Below, piece by piece: positions 30,796 to 42,817 of a stretch of DNA of 64,000 bases. The position numbers were made by a program, and so were the translations under genes. Source of the stretch: Paralithodes platypus (lineage: Eukaryota > Arthropoda > Malacostraca > Decapoda > Lithodidae); the NCBI GenBank assembly GCA_032716605.1, contig CM064530.1, forward strand, positions 11,016,558-11,080,557, read 5' to 3'. A model generated the notes under the pieces. That model did not search any database. It was not told where the DNA came from and worked only from the letters and a program-made list of their open reading frames with translations. Position 1 is the stretch's first letter; each line of letters starts with the position of its first letter.

Positions 30796-30940
30796 CTGTC
30801 TTCGTGGTACGATGCATAAGTGTCTTGATTTTCGGTGTGAGCGTCCTGGGTTCGAATCCCCGGACTGCCACATGTGTTTGTTAATTTCATAAATCGAGTT
30901 TAGAAGTAAAGTTGGTTAGTGGAGAGAACATAATAATTTA
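30796..30940 (+). repeat. tRNA-derived SINE, family X copy 2
   Basis: The length and layout equal those of copy 1 at 17864-18008. The B box GGGTTCGAATCCC is intact here. The A-rich stretch at 30947-30964 may be part of its tail. Confidence 0.82.
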
Positions 30941-31004
30941 GTACACACAAAAAAAAAAAAAAAAATCCGAGCAACCCATTGTCTTTACATAATTAAAACC
31001 ACCA

Positions 31005-31260
31005 GTTAAAGCTTCAGCCGTGTTACTTAGAAACTGTAATATTATATTACTTTCAAATTTGTGACCGAAAAAGGCGATTTGCGAGTTAACGAAAGGGATT
31101 GGAGAAAACCCGCTATTTTAAGTTATATAATTGAATTGTGAGGGTTAAATGATGCGGTAAATCGATTGTAATAGGTTAGAGAGGTGTAGCATTAGTTTAG
31201 GCATGATGAATACGGCCGTTTATGGCTGGAAAGGGCGTCAGGCAGACAGACACACTGAGC
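31005..31260 (+). repeat. direct duplication, copy 1
   Basis: Blocks actttcaaatttgtgacc, aatgatgcggtaaatc, gtaataggttaga..gtgtagc and ggcgt..ggcag recur in the same order at 31540-31790, about 530 bp on. Confidence 0.6.
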
Positions 31261-31539
31261 CAGAGCTCGCCGAGTAATAAGTACTTCAATACCTTGATTA
31301 TTCAGTTAATATTTGATTTTCTTTGGTTATTAAGTGTTCATATGGAACGGAATATATACTTGAGTGTACAATTGTGTGAAAGAACAACTTATTTCAACCA
31401 CATTTACTTATAATTCACGTTTTACGAATAAAGCTGCACTAATTTATTCATAACTTTCTTAAAATACAAAAATTTAAAAATCTGAAAAACTTAATTTCTA
31501 GAAATAAATCGAACTACCTATTGACAAAGTCTCAGCCTT

Positions 31540-31790
31540 GTAACTCAAAAATTGCAAAAGTTAATGGACTTTCAAATTTGTGACTGAAAATTTCGGTTCT
31601 TGGCTCAGGGGAGGCGAATTTGGAGAATCTGACACAAGTCCAGCAAAGAAAAAAGTATAAAGAAAGTATAGAATGATGCGGTAAATCCATTGGTGTAGGT
31701 TAGAATGTTGTAGCGTTATTTTGGGCGTGGTAATTTCGGGCGTTTTAGGCGTTTTTGGGTGACTCAGGCAGCCTGCCAGCCCCAGGACCA
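31540..31790 (+). repeat. direct duplication, copy 2
   Basis: It is the second copy of the block at 31005-31260. A short third piece (aggttagaaaggtgtagcgtta) stands at 32280-32301. Confidence 0.6.
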
Positions 31791-32019
31791 ACGCGCGGGC
31801 TACCGTTTTCTATACAACCCAGTTCAGTAGAGACGTTTAAATGCAACTCGGTTCTTTGTACTGTCAACATACCCCGCACTTTGTCAATATTTTATGGTTT
31901 ATCACTTAAATATTTAAATTCATTATTTTTATGATCCGTACTTTACAGTAAGATATTTTATATTATGTTGAATATTATGTACCTGTAAATATGTCTTAGT
32001 CGAATATTCTAATCGATTA

Positions 32020-32115
32020 TTAACCCTTTGATGATTGTGGTGCATTTTGGCTATCATTAGTTGATTTTATACAGTTTAAGAAGGATCTATGGGAATTATG
32101 ATGGTAAATATTGCC
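32020..32115 (+). mobile_element. family C left half
   Basis: TTAACCCTTTGATGATTG, ttggctatcattagttgattttatacag and gaaggatctatggg are present. A family F element takes the place of the right half. Confidence 0.7.
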
Positions 32116-32119
32116 TCTA

Positions 32120-32265
32120 TTTACAAACTACTATGTCTGCATCATATTAAGACCAAGTTTATATAATTAGCACCATGTTTCACTACAAAATCTTCAAAGT
32201 AACTGAGAAATCTTGATGGGAACTTTGAAATTTACCGTCAGTTGAAGAGAACCAGGGACTAGATA
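32120..32265. mobile_element. family F element, inverted partial (F4)
   Basis: It is the reverse complement of F3: ctgcatcatattaagacc...caaaatcttcaaagtaactgag..atcttgatgggaac...ttaccgtcagttgaa. Confidence 0.7.
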
Positions 32266-32297
32266 TTATGAGAAAGTTAGGTTAGAAAGGTGTAGCG

Positions 32298-32529
32298 TTA
32301 ACCCTAGCAATACCGATGATATATTTGTTTTATTATTTCAGCTGCATTAAGACGATTTTCTTAAGTTTATGAAGGATATATGGTAACTAAAAGGATTAAT
32401 TGAGATAGTCTGTAGCCTTTTAATTGGTATACATCCTTTTTAAGCTGATACGTCCTTTTTAAGCTGAATAAGATAATCTAATAGTTGCCAGAATATTATG
32501 AAAAAGACGTCACCAGTTTTTAATGGGTA
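32298..32529 (+). mobile_element. family C element
   Basis: TTAACCCTAGCAATACCGATG to CACCAGTTTTTAATGGGTAA, with a duplicated cctttttaagctgata in the right half (32448-32470). Confidence 0.78.
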
Positions 32530-32603
32530 AACATTATATTCCTATCCCGTACTGTGTAAATATTCCTTAGTCTCATATTCCTATCTTTTCTGATCTTTTT
32601 CAG

Positions 32604-32793
32604 GATTTGATTTGGTGTTTGCGTCCCACCTCCCCCACCGAACTATGGACTCTGCCAGAAGCTACCAACACACCATCACTGAACTACCAACACACCAGAA
32701 GCTACCAACACCATCTCTGAACTACCAACACACCATAAGCTACCAACACCATCACTGAACTACCAACACACCACAGCCTACCAACTGTCTGGG
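32604..32793 (+). other. candidate repeat-rich exon, 190 bp
   Basis: The acceptor ctgatctttttcag and donor CTGGG/gtaagt flank a block of ctaccaacacacc repeats. It starts GATT and contains TGGACTCTGCC, as does the block starting at 33305, so the two look paralogous. One frame is open for ~50 codons, then meets a stop before the donor. Confidence 0.35.
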
Positions 32794-32820
32794 GTAAGTT
32801 ACTGATGCCCTTACTATACT

Positions 32821-33034
32821 ATTAGCTCCTCCAGGATTATGACGCATTTTGATACTTTATTCTGGCTATCATTAAGCGATTTTATACAGCTTAGGAAGGA
32901 TCTGTTGTTATTTAAAGTGTAAAGACTATTTCAATTAACCCTCTTACTTTCATATACCCTTCTAATCTGTACAAAATCGTCTAATAATAGCCAGAATAAA
33001 CTGTTGAAATGCGTCATAATCTTCAAAGGGTTAA
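32821..33034 (+). mobile_element. family C element
   Basis: The inner arms are tctggctatcattaagcgattttatacagc and gtacaaaatcgtctaataatagcc. The right end is cttcaaagggttaa; the left TTAA is altered (ttagctcctccagg). Confidence 0.82.
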
Positions 33035-33315
33035 TATATGATAATATATATAAATTGTGCCTGTTGTTATACTGTTCATATTTAAAAAGTAATCAGAAAG
33101 TATTTAGCTTCATCCTTTCATTATAATTGCTTGATAATTAACATCGTATTTCCTTGCTTAACTCTTGTAACTAAAATACTCAAATTGGAAACATTAAAAA
33201 TCAGTATTTGCCTACTTGTTGTGAACAGTATAAGCAGAATAATATAGTTATATTTATGTATTTATTTAAAGATCCTAAATTAATGTTGTATTTCTTGTTT
33301 CCAGGATTGGAGTTG

Positions 33316-33455
33316 CTGCCTGTGGACTCTGCCGCCTGTGGACTCTGCCGGTTGCCACCTGTGGACTCTGCCACCTGTGGACTCTGCCACCTGTGGACTC
33401 TGCCGGTTGCTGCCTGTGGACTCTGTCACCTGTGGACTCTGCCGGTTGCTGCGAG
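33316..33455. repeat. 18-bp minisatellite
   Basis: About seven copies of cctgtggactctgccacc with gg-ttgc variants. Confidence 0.92.
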
Positions 33456-33504
33456 AAACTGCCCACGCCACTACCATACAAGGGGAGTGATATTCCTGTT
33501 TTGT

Positions 33505-33815
33505 TTGTAGTCGTAGTTTTGTAGTCGTAGTTTTGTAGTCGTAGTTTTGTAGTCGTAGTATGTAGTCGTAGTGGTGGTGGTGTAGGTTAGGTTAGGAGGG
33601 GAGGGTAGGTTAGGTTAGGTTAGGTTAGGTTAGGTTGTGTTAGGTTGTAGTCGTAGTATGTAGTCGTAGTATGTAGTCGTAGTATGTAGTCGTAGTTTGT
33701 AGTCGTAGTATGTAGTCGTAGTATGTAGTCGTAGTTTGTAGTCGTAGTATGTAGTCGTAGTTCGTAGTCGTAGTATGTAGTCGTAGTATGTAGTCGTAGT
33801 ATGTAGTCGTAGTTG
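33505..33815. repeat. 13-14 bp GTAGTCGTAGT minisatellite
   Basis: More than 20 copies of gtagtcgtagtatgta or tttgta variants. It is split by a TTAGG block. Confidence 0.93.
33583..33647 (+). repeat. (TTAGG)n interstitial telomere-type repeat
   Basis: About ten TTAGG units, the common arthropod telomere unit, lie inside the GTAGTC array. It is too short for a chromosome end. Confidence 0.85.
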
Positions 33816-34199
33816 CATGGTATGAATGGTGTGTGTTAGGTTAGGCTAATCTATTTTTCCCTTTCAGATGAGATAGGTCTTATTACCTTTACTCTAATCT
33901 TTGCTATTTTTCTCATTACTTCACAGTTTTGTTGCTTTGATGATGTCCCCTCTCCCCCCCTTCTTCCCCGAGTTGGTTCCCTCCTTCAGCTTCAATATTT
34001 TGCTTTGCTTTAATTTCAATAATGATTGTATTTGCCTTAAATGTAACTTATGATATATTCTATCACTTGAATTCATAACTCTGTATTTGCTATTAACTTC
34101 ACTTGATATAATATTGTTATATATCGTCTTTGTCACGCGAACTTTACTTAATAAAAGAAAATAAACGAACTTCTATCTTTTATTGAACACTTTATTATA

Positions 34200-34870
34200 A
34201 GCTATGACTTTTATAACTGATAAAAACTTAGAAAAATAGTTCTCAATTATAAATAAAGTTCCAATATATGGACTTAGAAAAAATAAATAAAAAAAATAAC
34301 TTTGAAAAACTAGTTCTCAATTATAAATAAAATTCCAATATAATAATGGACTTAGAAACAAAAATAAATAAAATATGAAACTATACTATAAGAGAACTGA
34401 GAAAATATACTGACTATGAAAAGAGAACTTAGAAAAAAAAATAGTTCTCAATTATAAATTAAGTTCCAATATATGGACTTAGAAAATATATTGAATATGA
34501 AAAGAACTTAGAAAAACTATACTTGAATAACTTAGTAATAGTACTGTAATTATATATAACTTAAAAATATAATGAAGAGAACCAAGATAATTAACTTTTA
34601 AAACAAACTTTACTTGAAAACTAATTATATAAACTTGTAATAAACAAATTATAATGGATATTAAAAAGAATATATCAACTTAGTATTTTATTGATCAGTC
34701 AGACATACATTTGTATAATATCTTAAAAAACACTACATACAGTATATAAACTCTAAATAACAGGAGAAACAAAAATATAATGGATATTAAAAAGAATATA
34801 TAGACTTAGTATTTTATTGATCAGAGTCGGACATACATTTTTATATTATCTTACAAAAATCATATACTTT
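34200..34870. repeat. AT-rich degenerate tandem repeats
   Basis: A ~65-70 bp unit (aaaaatagttctcaattata..taaagttccaatat..ggacttaga) recurs at about 34225, 34305 and 34440. A second pair (aatggatattaaaaagaata..gacttagtattttattgatcag) lies at 34654 and 34770. Confidence 0.75.
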
Positions 34871-36870
34871 TATTACTTCGTTATTTTTGTATTACCCTTA
34901 CTGGTTTTATATATCTTATAACAAATTAACAAAGTTTTGCTTTTATATTACGTACCTAAAGTACTTTATACCGAACTTGGCTTTGTGACCATAGTATAAC
35001 TTTTGGTTCACTACAGGATATGCCCATTGTGTACTGTAATTTTCTTTTGAAAGTACATCTTTATAGTCTATTAATTTTGCAATAACCGTTGGGCTTTCGG
35101 CAATTTTTCATGGCTTTATTTTGGATTTTAAGCCTATTTTTCATTGGCAATTTAATTAGGCATTTTTTATAATTCTTAATAAATTTCCGTTTAACTTTTC
35201 AATAGCCAAGCTTTAAAGGAATACTTTTATAATCTTTCCAATGTTCTTAAGTGTACTGTCCTTTTAATAATTGCTTCTCAGGTTTAATCTAGTTCATCAG
35301 CAAGTAGTATACACCTGGACTATTTCCGTCTCCCTCCAGGCAGTACTGAGGTAATCCTGTGTTAACTATCTAGTTTATAGCTCAACTCTAACCTATTTGG
35401 TTTATGAAGTAGTGTTTAATACTTTCGAAACTAGTGTGCAGCTTTTGGAGAGCGGTTCGTTTTCAGAATTAGTTTCCCGGTTGTGTATGAGAATGTGTAG
35501 TACTAAGTAGGGATGTTGGTAAAATAATAAGTAAATTGGCATAGTATTGGAATTTGTGGATGTTGGCAGAGTACGTGATCAAAGTAGGGGAAGGATATAT
35601 TCATTACGAGACTGAATAAGTGTGTATGATTAGGGGTTAACAGTGTACGGTCAAATTAGGGGAAAGTAGTGATATGCCGATTAAATGTGTGTACGACTGT
35701 TGGCAAAGTAGTGTGGATTGTTGGCAAGGATAGAGTACAATCATTGAACCTAAATGTTGGCAGTGTGATTTAGTGTGTTGGCAGTATTCAGTGGTCTTGG
35801 TAATTACGTAGTTTTAATTTAATCATTGAAGGCATAATGCAACTGGAGCCATGTACAATAAATAAGCATACGTGTTGGCAGTGACATTTGTTGAATTGGT
35901 AGTGTTATACGAGGTGTTGGTAGTGATATTTGATGTGTTGGCAGTTACATTGGGTGTGTTTTGGCAGTGATTTGGTGTGTTGGTAGTGTTCGGTGTTCTC
36001 GATATGACATGTGGGAGTCTATCAAAGTATTGCTTATACCAAAGTTAATTTAAATCCTAAAGTTATCATGTGACTGGAGGTACGTGCAAATTAGGATTCA
36101 ATCTCTTGTATCCCCATGCATTTGTTTTTACTGGCCGTATCCCATATAACTTTAATGTTATTTTAAGTTATGTATATATTTAAGTTTTATTAGGATGATG
36201 TGTTATGTAATTTGAAACTATTGTATATATGTAATTACTGGAGTCACTAAGCTATATATTCCTGAACTATATCTACTGATCTATTCTTCCCATGTAACAG
36301 GTGTATATCTACCAATATAACTATCATTATCTATCCCATGTAACTATTGCCATTTGCCTGTTTATCCCAAACCCATATAGCTCTTCCTACCCATCTCTCC
36401 AAGAATCTAGATATATTAGGTATTGAAAGTCATCCCTCCTCACCCAGACATTTTATTTGGTAGTTAGTTTCGTGAACTTAACGTTTCTATTCTCTGGCAA
36501 TGTATTCCAATATTTCAAATTTTTATTTATAATAATTTGTAAAGTTTTCTTTAAATTTATCTTGGGTATTGGCGTGTAGTAATTGTTTAAACAAATTGTT
36601 CTATTCACTCCAAAATTTAGATGAATTAATTTAAGTTGGATTTTAAGCCTTTAATGTTTGTTTGATTGGCTTTGCTATTCTTATTGATTTCAGTTTAACT
36701 TCAGTAATCTTTATCCAAAAATATTTTTACGATATTGGATTACAATAATAATTAGTTTAATTTTTTTGCATTCAAAGTTAATATGAATAACCATCAGAAA
36801 TATATATGATTGATCTACAATATTGGATTACATCAACAGGTTGGAATCAATAGTCAAGCTCAAATATTTC
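34871..36870. other. AT-rich, no gene seen
   Basis: Two kb have no ORF above noise and no match to the repeat families here. At 35500-36010 a loose ttggcagtgt / gtgttggcagtg motif recurs at irregular spacing (about a dozen times), perhaps an old minisatellite. Confidence 0.45.
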
Positions 36871-36873
36871 TTC

Positions 36874-36951
36874 TTTATTTTGTTTTAAACAAATAGGTAG
36901 TGTTGTCCATTGGTCCAGGGTCCTTAGTCTGGTCACAGCAACACGTCATAT
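36874..36951 (-). other. weak candidate terminal exon
   Basis: On minus, tttttttacag precedes 36951. A short open frame (MTCCCDQTKDPGPMDNTTYLFKTK) ends in TAA overlapping an AATAAA at 36874-36879. Suggestive only. Confidence 0.2.
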
Positions 36952-36997
36952 CTGTAAAAAAATGAAAATATTGAGGCACCAGAAATACAGGAGTTTT

Positions 36998-37290
36998 ACG
37001 GAGGGGGTCGGGGATCCTGAGGGGGGTAAAGGGGGGGATCCTTAGGGGGGTCTAGGTGGGGGTCCTGAGGGGGATCGAGGTGGGGGTCCTGAGGGGGGAG
37101 GGGGGTCCTGAGGGGAGGGGGTCCTGAGGGGGTAGAGGGGGTCCTGAGGGGGTAGAAGGGGGTCCTGAGGGGGTAGAGGGGGGGTCCTGGGGGGGACCCA
37201 GGGTTAGGTGCGGGGTACCAGGGGTAGGATGGGGGTCCTGGGGGGAGGGGGGGGGGAGACTCGGGAGGGTGGGAGGGTGGGGGGGGAGTT
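36998..37290 (+). repeat. G-rich minisatellite (GGGGTCCTGAGGGGGTAGA)
   Basis: The ~20-22 bp units hold G runs of 4-9 bases on the plus strand throughout, compatible with G-quadruplex formation. Sequence errors in the homopolymers are likely. Confidence 0.9.
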
Positions 37291-37299
37291 TCTTATATA

Positions 37300-38014
37300 T
37301 TAATATTTTTCGTTCAGTCTCCTACATTACCATCCCACACCCGCTACGAGTTTTTCCTTCCCTTCCCTGGTAGTTCATCCTATCCCCATCCCAGATAAAT
37401 CTTCTCTTCAGCCCTAGTCTGTCTGTTCTATTGTGCACACTAGTTCTATTCTGTATTCTGGCTAAATCTATTCGGTCCTCCCTCCTTCCCTGGTACATCA
37501 ATACCCTCCCTGCAACACGCCCCCAAACACACATAAGAAAAGTCAGTAATATATTTTTAATGTACATTTTATTGTCAGGAAGCAGTCCAAGAAGTCGTCG
37601 GTGTCAAGTATGAGATATGAGCAGACCGTATCAAGAAGGACAGACGGTAGGAGTGAAACAGATTCAGCAGACAGCAGAAAAGGCTAGGCACAGCAGAACG
37701 GGCCAACGACAGCAGAACGGGTGACAGCAGACCGAGAAATATCGACAACAGACAAGTAATTAACAATGAAGTAGGAGCGAGCTTGCTATGGTTGGTCAAA
37801 TAAATTGATCTGTTTTGACTAAGATTTGTTTGGTATATTATCTGTCTTTATGAAGATGTTTATGTGTTGAATATAATTATATGAAGAGATATTGAGTGAG
37901 CTGGAGTATTCAGTATGAAGTTGTAGGTATTCCATTTGAGTTGGTAGGTAGTGAAGTGTGAGCATAAATTGGCGGATGGTGATGAGTCTAGTTATTGAAT
38001 ATGACTTTATTCAG
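37300..38014. other. no supported gene
   Basis: An acceptor-like ttttattgtcag ends at 37578 and is followed by agcag-rich sequence (gacagcagaacggg repeats at 37670-37750). No donor follows. Confidence 0.3.
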
Positions 38015-38196
38015 GTCGAAAGGTGGGATTCAAACAAGATGTGGACAGACGAGAGAAAAGCGACGGTGATGTTCTATCAACGGCAACTATTGGACACACA
38101 TCAACGACTGCCACAGCATCAATGGACCATTCAACCGTGGAGAGAGAGAAAACATGAGTCGAGAGAGGCACCATTGCAGCAAACAGCGACGATTCG
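38015..38196 (+). other. candidate internal exon, open frame
   Basis: The 182-bp block lies between tgactttattcag and GATTCG/gtgagc. One frame is open throughout (ERWDSNKMWTDERKATVMFYQRQLLDTHQRLPQHQWTIQPWRERKHESREAPLQQ). The minus strand is open too, so the case is weak. No domain is recognised. Confidence 0.28.
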
Positions 38197-38204
38197 GTGA
38201 GCAA

Positions 38205-39920
38205 AACTAAATATTGTTGTATGGGAAAAGGAGGTCAGTCAACCAGTACCTAACTTCATTAATAAGTCAAGGGGAACAAGAGGCCCCAAGAAAAGGAAAG
38301 AAATAGATATAAAACAGTGTGCCCATCAGAGTAGGCCACCCTTCATTCACTCTTTGATATATTCCAAATCAGTGCATCAACTTTATGATTGACATTTTAC
38401 TTTACAATTACAGTAGATCTGTATTAATGGAATTATGAAAGCTAAGACAAATAATTAGTAACAGATTAAATTTGTTATTCATTAACCAATTAAATTTATT
38501 AACTAGTTAAATCAGGTCGTAAATTCTAAATCATACCAAGTTATTGTAAATGGCTTATATTGTTAATGCAATTATTGATCCTATTATTCAAGACTTGGGG
38601 TAAACGCTGGAGAATAATGGTTAATGTTTAAATGTACTCTTCTAACAGGATTATATAAAACTTTCTTTTAGAATTTAAGTGATCCCTGAACACATTTATT
38701 TTATCACGCTAAATGCAAAACTATGCCAGCTGTAGAACAAATTTATCAAAGACTAATATCGGTTGTCAATATTTACCTAAACAAATGGACCTTGTAAGTA
38801 AAGCATTAGGACTGCTATTATTCTAAAGACAGGAGTCATAGGTCTAAAGTTATATCCGTTGTACGAATAGGCTTGCATACCTTTAAAGTAGTCATAAGGA
38901 GATAATCCAATTTACAGTACAACAATTTACGCTTTTGAATATTTATCACTAGGTATGTAGGCTTTACGTTAAGTAATTCTATAACTAATACAAATAAGTT
39001 AGAAGTACTTAGCCACAGAGGGACTGATAATTGAAGATGTATTGTTCGGATCATGGGGATAACTGCTTAAAACGGGGCATAAGTGCTCATAAAAAAAGCT
39101 ATCTAAAAGCTTACAGAGTCCACCTAGGATTAACATTAACAAAACAAACTTTGGATGGATCTTGGTAACAATTTTGTAATCAATGCCCTGTTCGTAGTCG
39201 TCAGTGAAAATTGGGACAGTATCTGACATTATGAGCAGCCTGTTTTACATATTACAGTAGAGGCCTATATTATGGTTCTTTAGTATTTTCAATTGATTTG
39301 ATAGTTATATGTTTATCTGGGGTTACTTTGGACACTAAAGTTAAACCGATTTCGAATTTACTCAAAGCTGGTCTATGATAATCTTCATCTACAGTGGCAT
39401 TTATAACTATCTCAGCAGGGTAAACCAACATTTAGTGGGTTATATTGGTCACATTGATACAAGTGAATGCAGTTATATAGTAGATTCAAATAATTATTTG
39501 TTCTTAGTCTCCAGCGTTTTCCATAACTTATATAAAACTTACTGTATTTACTTAAAGACTAAAGTTACTACATATTAATATTAACAAGGGTACAGTCAAT
39601 ATGAATAGTTCTCCGACACTTATATGACTTTAAACCAATCTTACTAGTCACAGGCTATTGAAAGCACATGAGAACTGTCAACGGAAAGTGTATAATAACT
39701 TACAATTCAACTATTTGAGAATTTTGGGCGAACTATTTTGGTTTTGACTAACTAGCAGCATTTTTTATATATCCAACTTAAGGGAACATTCGTACATTTG
39801 GCAACACTTATATTATAATAAAACTTTATGAATTTATAGAACGTATGCAAAGGAATAATATTTTTGTCTTGAAAATCTACCTTTTAGAAGCCTATTGATA
39901 TTGCTAAATCCATCTAAGGA
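38205..39920. other. AT-rich, no gene seen
   Basis: Short ORFs here have no motif support. Confidence 0.45.
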
Positions 39921-39924
39921 TAGA

Positions 39925-40028
39925 AAGGTACCGAGTTGGAATCCCGTGAGGACCATATGCTTTCATTCGTGTATTCAATTGCATTGGGGTTTGTAGTTGA
40001 TTAATGTTAAAACGGGGTGTTACTTAAC
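39925..40028 (+). repeat. SINE family S, plus-strand partial copy
   Basis: It runs from a decayed B box (accgagttggaatcccgtgaggacc) through catatgctttcattcgt..attgcattggggtttgtag to ttaatgttaaaacggggtgt, the reverse of the three minus copies at 53881, 58915 and 61638. Confidence 0.7.
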
Positions 40029-40329
40029 TTTATATCTAATAATCAAGGGAAGGTCGATCTATATACAACTACTTTATTATATCTAGTTTATAGTCTAGTC
40101 AATCAAACCTATTTTGATATACTCAAGACCCCTCCTGGGAAAGTCCCACTACAATAATATTATGGCCAAGGCAAATATTCCTCAAGGTTACTTTAACAGA
40201 CATAACTTCTCAGGATCTTTGAAGAGCTACGTAATGTTTGGACAAATTTATCAGATGTGGAAAACTGGAATTCAGTAATAGTCTTAACAATCATTAATTA
40301 TTATTAATAATTTTACCCAACTCCATAAC

Positions 40330-40480
40330 CCATTTAAGCAGAAGACCCAAATGTTTTTTTTTATCATGGCTACCTCCAGACGATTTTAGTTAACTTTAAA
40401 AAGAACTTGTCAAGAGTTTGAGGGTTAATTTGGATAATCTTAAGCTCCTTTGATTCCCCGAGTTTAGTAAATACCTGTCA
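40330..40480 (+). mobile_element. possible diverged family C element
   Basis: The segment catggctacctccagacgattttagtt..ctttaaaaagaact keeps the C arm pattern weakly. Confidence 0.35.
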
Positions 40481-40519
40481 GTAATTTTGTTTTTAGTTAT
40501 ACTGTCACTATGATTATTT

Positions 40520-40650
40520 ACTTTATTATGGGTACCCATAGACAATTTTTCTCAGTTTAGGAAGGACCAGTTTGATTCTAAGGGTATATGTAATGTGTAC
40601 CCCATTGATTCTAAGGGTATATGTAATGTGTACCCCATTGATTCCTTGTG
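40520..40650 (+). repeat. diverged C arm with 33-bp tandem duplication
   Basis: After ccatagacaatttttctcagtttaggaagg the unit gattctaagggtatatgtaa..tgtaccccatt is present twice (about 40573-40605 and 40606-40638). Confidence 0.6.
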
Positions 40651-40699
40651 GTCCTTAACCGATCGATATCTTCGCTTGAAAGCCAGAATATCTATGTTT

Positions 40700-42135
40700 G
40701 ACCTGATCATCATCAAACTTAATGCTTTCAATGAAATTACGCCAAATTAGTTATAGGTTTGCTACCTCGATTTTCTACAACCCAGGAAAGACCCGTCAGA
40801 GTAAGATGATTAATTTACATATTTGCTAGCCCTTTCATTCTCAGTAGTTCTTCCAAAGCTAATTAAGCAATTATCTAGTAGCATTGATCAAGAAATAGTC
40901 GCAGGATTATAAGTCAAATATTCTTAATTCAATTACAATTAAAATGTAATCTCCAATTTACTTGGACTACTTTCCTTTGTTTTTATCACTACCATTAGTT
41001 TCAATTACTTGTGATAAATACTAGGAATTTTTAGTGTCATAAGCACCAGTTCTCCACATGAGTGAATTCAGTAGCGCTCACATTACTTATATGTATATAT
41101 ATATTAAAGTTTGGTTCCTTAATTCATGATAAATTCTTCAGTACCTTTAGCTCGAAATCAATGCCTCTACTTAAATTGTCATCCTAAAATGAATACTGAC
41201 AAAATATGGTACGAATTTCGAAGAAAATTTATTGCAATTATATTTTAAACCATGTTCAATAAATATACACATTTCTAAATCACAAGCATCTCTGCCTACC
41301 TATAGTGAACCGAGTTTGTTAATTAAGCCTGTTTTCACCATTTACCCATTTCCTAAACATTTCAGTTTGGAAAGTATCTGTTTCATACTATATAAACAGT
41401 GTTGCCATTTGTACGAAATCATTTTAAATTGGTTAGATAAAGCTGCAGCCTATATCTTGTCCACCACTTATGATAGTCTATGGAATATTTTGAAGTTTAT
41501 TAGGTATTACTAAACTTTAAGCCAATTTGTCATTCATTTTTTTGTTGGCCAATGTAGGTTAAGTATATTATTATTATAGTCTTATAATAGTTTAACCAAA
41601 GAGTTTTGACAAATTAAAGTTATACAAATTAGCTTCGATATTACATTATTCACACATTTAAAAAAACACTACATAGTAAGAACTGAATTGAAAGTTACCA
41701 AATCCCATTTTCAGAATTGTGATAGTGAACATTTCTAACTTAAATTTTAGGATTATGGGATATCGTCGACCAGTTACAATGATATTTTAAACTGTAGCCA
41801 GCAAAATTAATCCTACTTTGGGGGATAAGGCACAACAGTTTAAATATTTAGGATTTATAAAGGCTACGCCACTAAGACAAAAGTCAGCCGCCTGTGTGTA
41901 CTCTAGGAGAATTATTCTTCAGGCCAAAAGGGCACCAAACATTAATTCAGTATCCATAGCTAGCCTATTGGTCAAATTTAAGATACAAATCATTAAAACT
42001 GACTTTATATTGTCCTTGTCCCAATTTTGGTTTGTTTAGTTTGCAAGTTTTACATTTTAATTTATAGAACAAACTTAAAAATATTACATTGCATAGACTT
42101 TCATAATAGATCGTATTAATACATTTTAGTAACAG
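40700..42135. other. AT-rich, no gene seen
   Basis: The 93-codon and 73-codon ORFs at 41232 and 41818 have no recognisable domain. Confidence 0.4.
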
Positions 42136-42296
42136 ACCCATATTACAGTTGTGGTTGATGAGAGTTGTTGGTCCACGAGTCCCACCATCCGCCTGTTGTC
42201 CCCCTCAGGCTGGACGTCTATCATACATCTGAAACATTAGGTTAGTATTAGTTAACATCCTGATGTATAACACTAATAACTATAGTCCCCACTGCA

Positions 42297-42585
42297 TTAA
42301 GGCCTTTTTCTGGACCCCTTCGCCCTCATGTTTAGCTCGGTTTGAGATTTTATGACCGTCTACTATTCGTTTCGACTATTACAAGACTTTTTTCCGCAAT
42401 TTGTCAATTTTATGACCTGTCATGCCATTTGAATAGCTAATTTTTCCTCGCGAAGGATAGCAAGCCTGTAATTTTGGAAGAAACTGCCTTCTCCCGGGAT
42501 ATTTTTCTACCGAAAAATTTACACATTTATCTCGAAAGGGGGTCTTGATGGAAGTCTAGGGAGCAAACTAAAAACCTCCCCTTAA
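42297..42585 (-). mobile_element. family B element (B8), shortened
   Basis: It runs from TTAAGGCC...tctggaccccttcgccctcat to the right end aaacctccccTTAA. The core GAAGGATAGCAAGCC and a damaged hairpin (GCCTTCTCCCGGG) are present. The right part is ~25 bp shorter than in B14. Confidence 0.82.
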
Positions 42586-42817
42586 CCCGTGATGTTGAGC
42601 AACTAGTGAGCCCTCTATCGTATTGTCCAAGGTTCAGGTTTTAGTAACTATACATAAACCTGTAGTAATAAGGGGTATCAATTTTAGAACATTTTTTGAT
42701 TGAAATTATCTGCAGTGTAATTTATGAATATATATACTTCTGAATTTGTAAAGGCAGGGAGAGATTGTAATGCAGTGGCATGTACTGTTATTGACCCTTC
42801 CTGATTTTTTTTCGATG

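Larger units (their letters stand above)
33305..34170 (+). other. candidate terminal exon with minisatellites
   Basis: The acceptor attttgtttccag-like tract (cttgtttccag, ending 33304) opens it, and an AATAAA at 34150-34155 could end it. It contains the 18-bp ctgtggactctgccac array, the gtagtcgtagtat array with TTAGG repeats, and then simple DNA. It would be spliced to 32604-32793 and 28781-30051. Inference from motifs only. Confidence 0.3.

Noticed and set aside
33583..33647. True chromosome end
   Set aside because: Only ten TTAGG units, flanked on both sides by other sequence.
38007..38204. Minus-strand 65-aa ORF
   Set aside because: Opposite strand of a candidate exon with better splice signals on plus; no motif.
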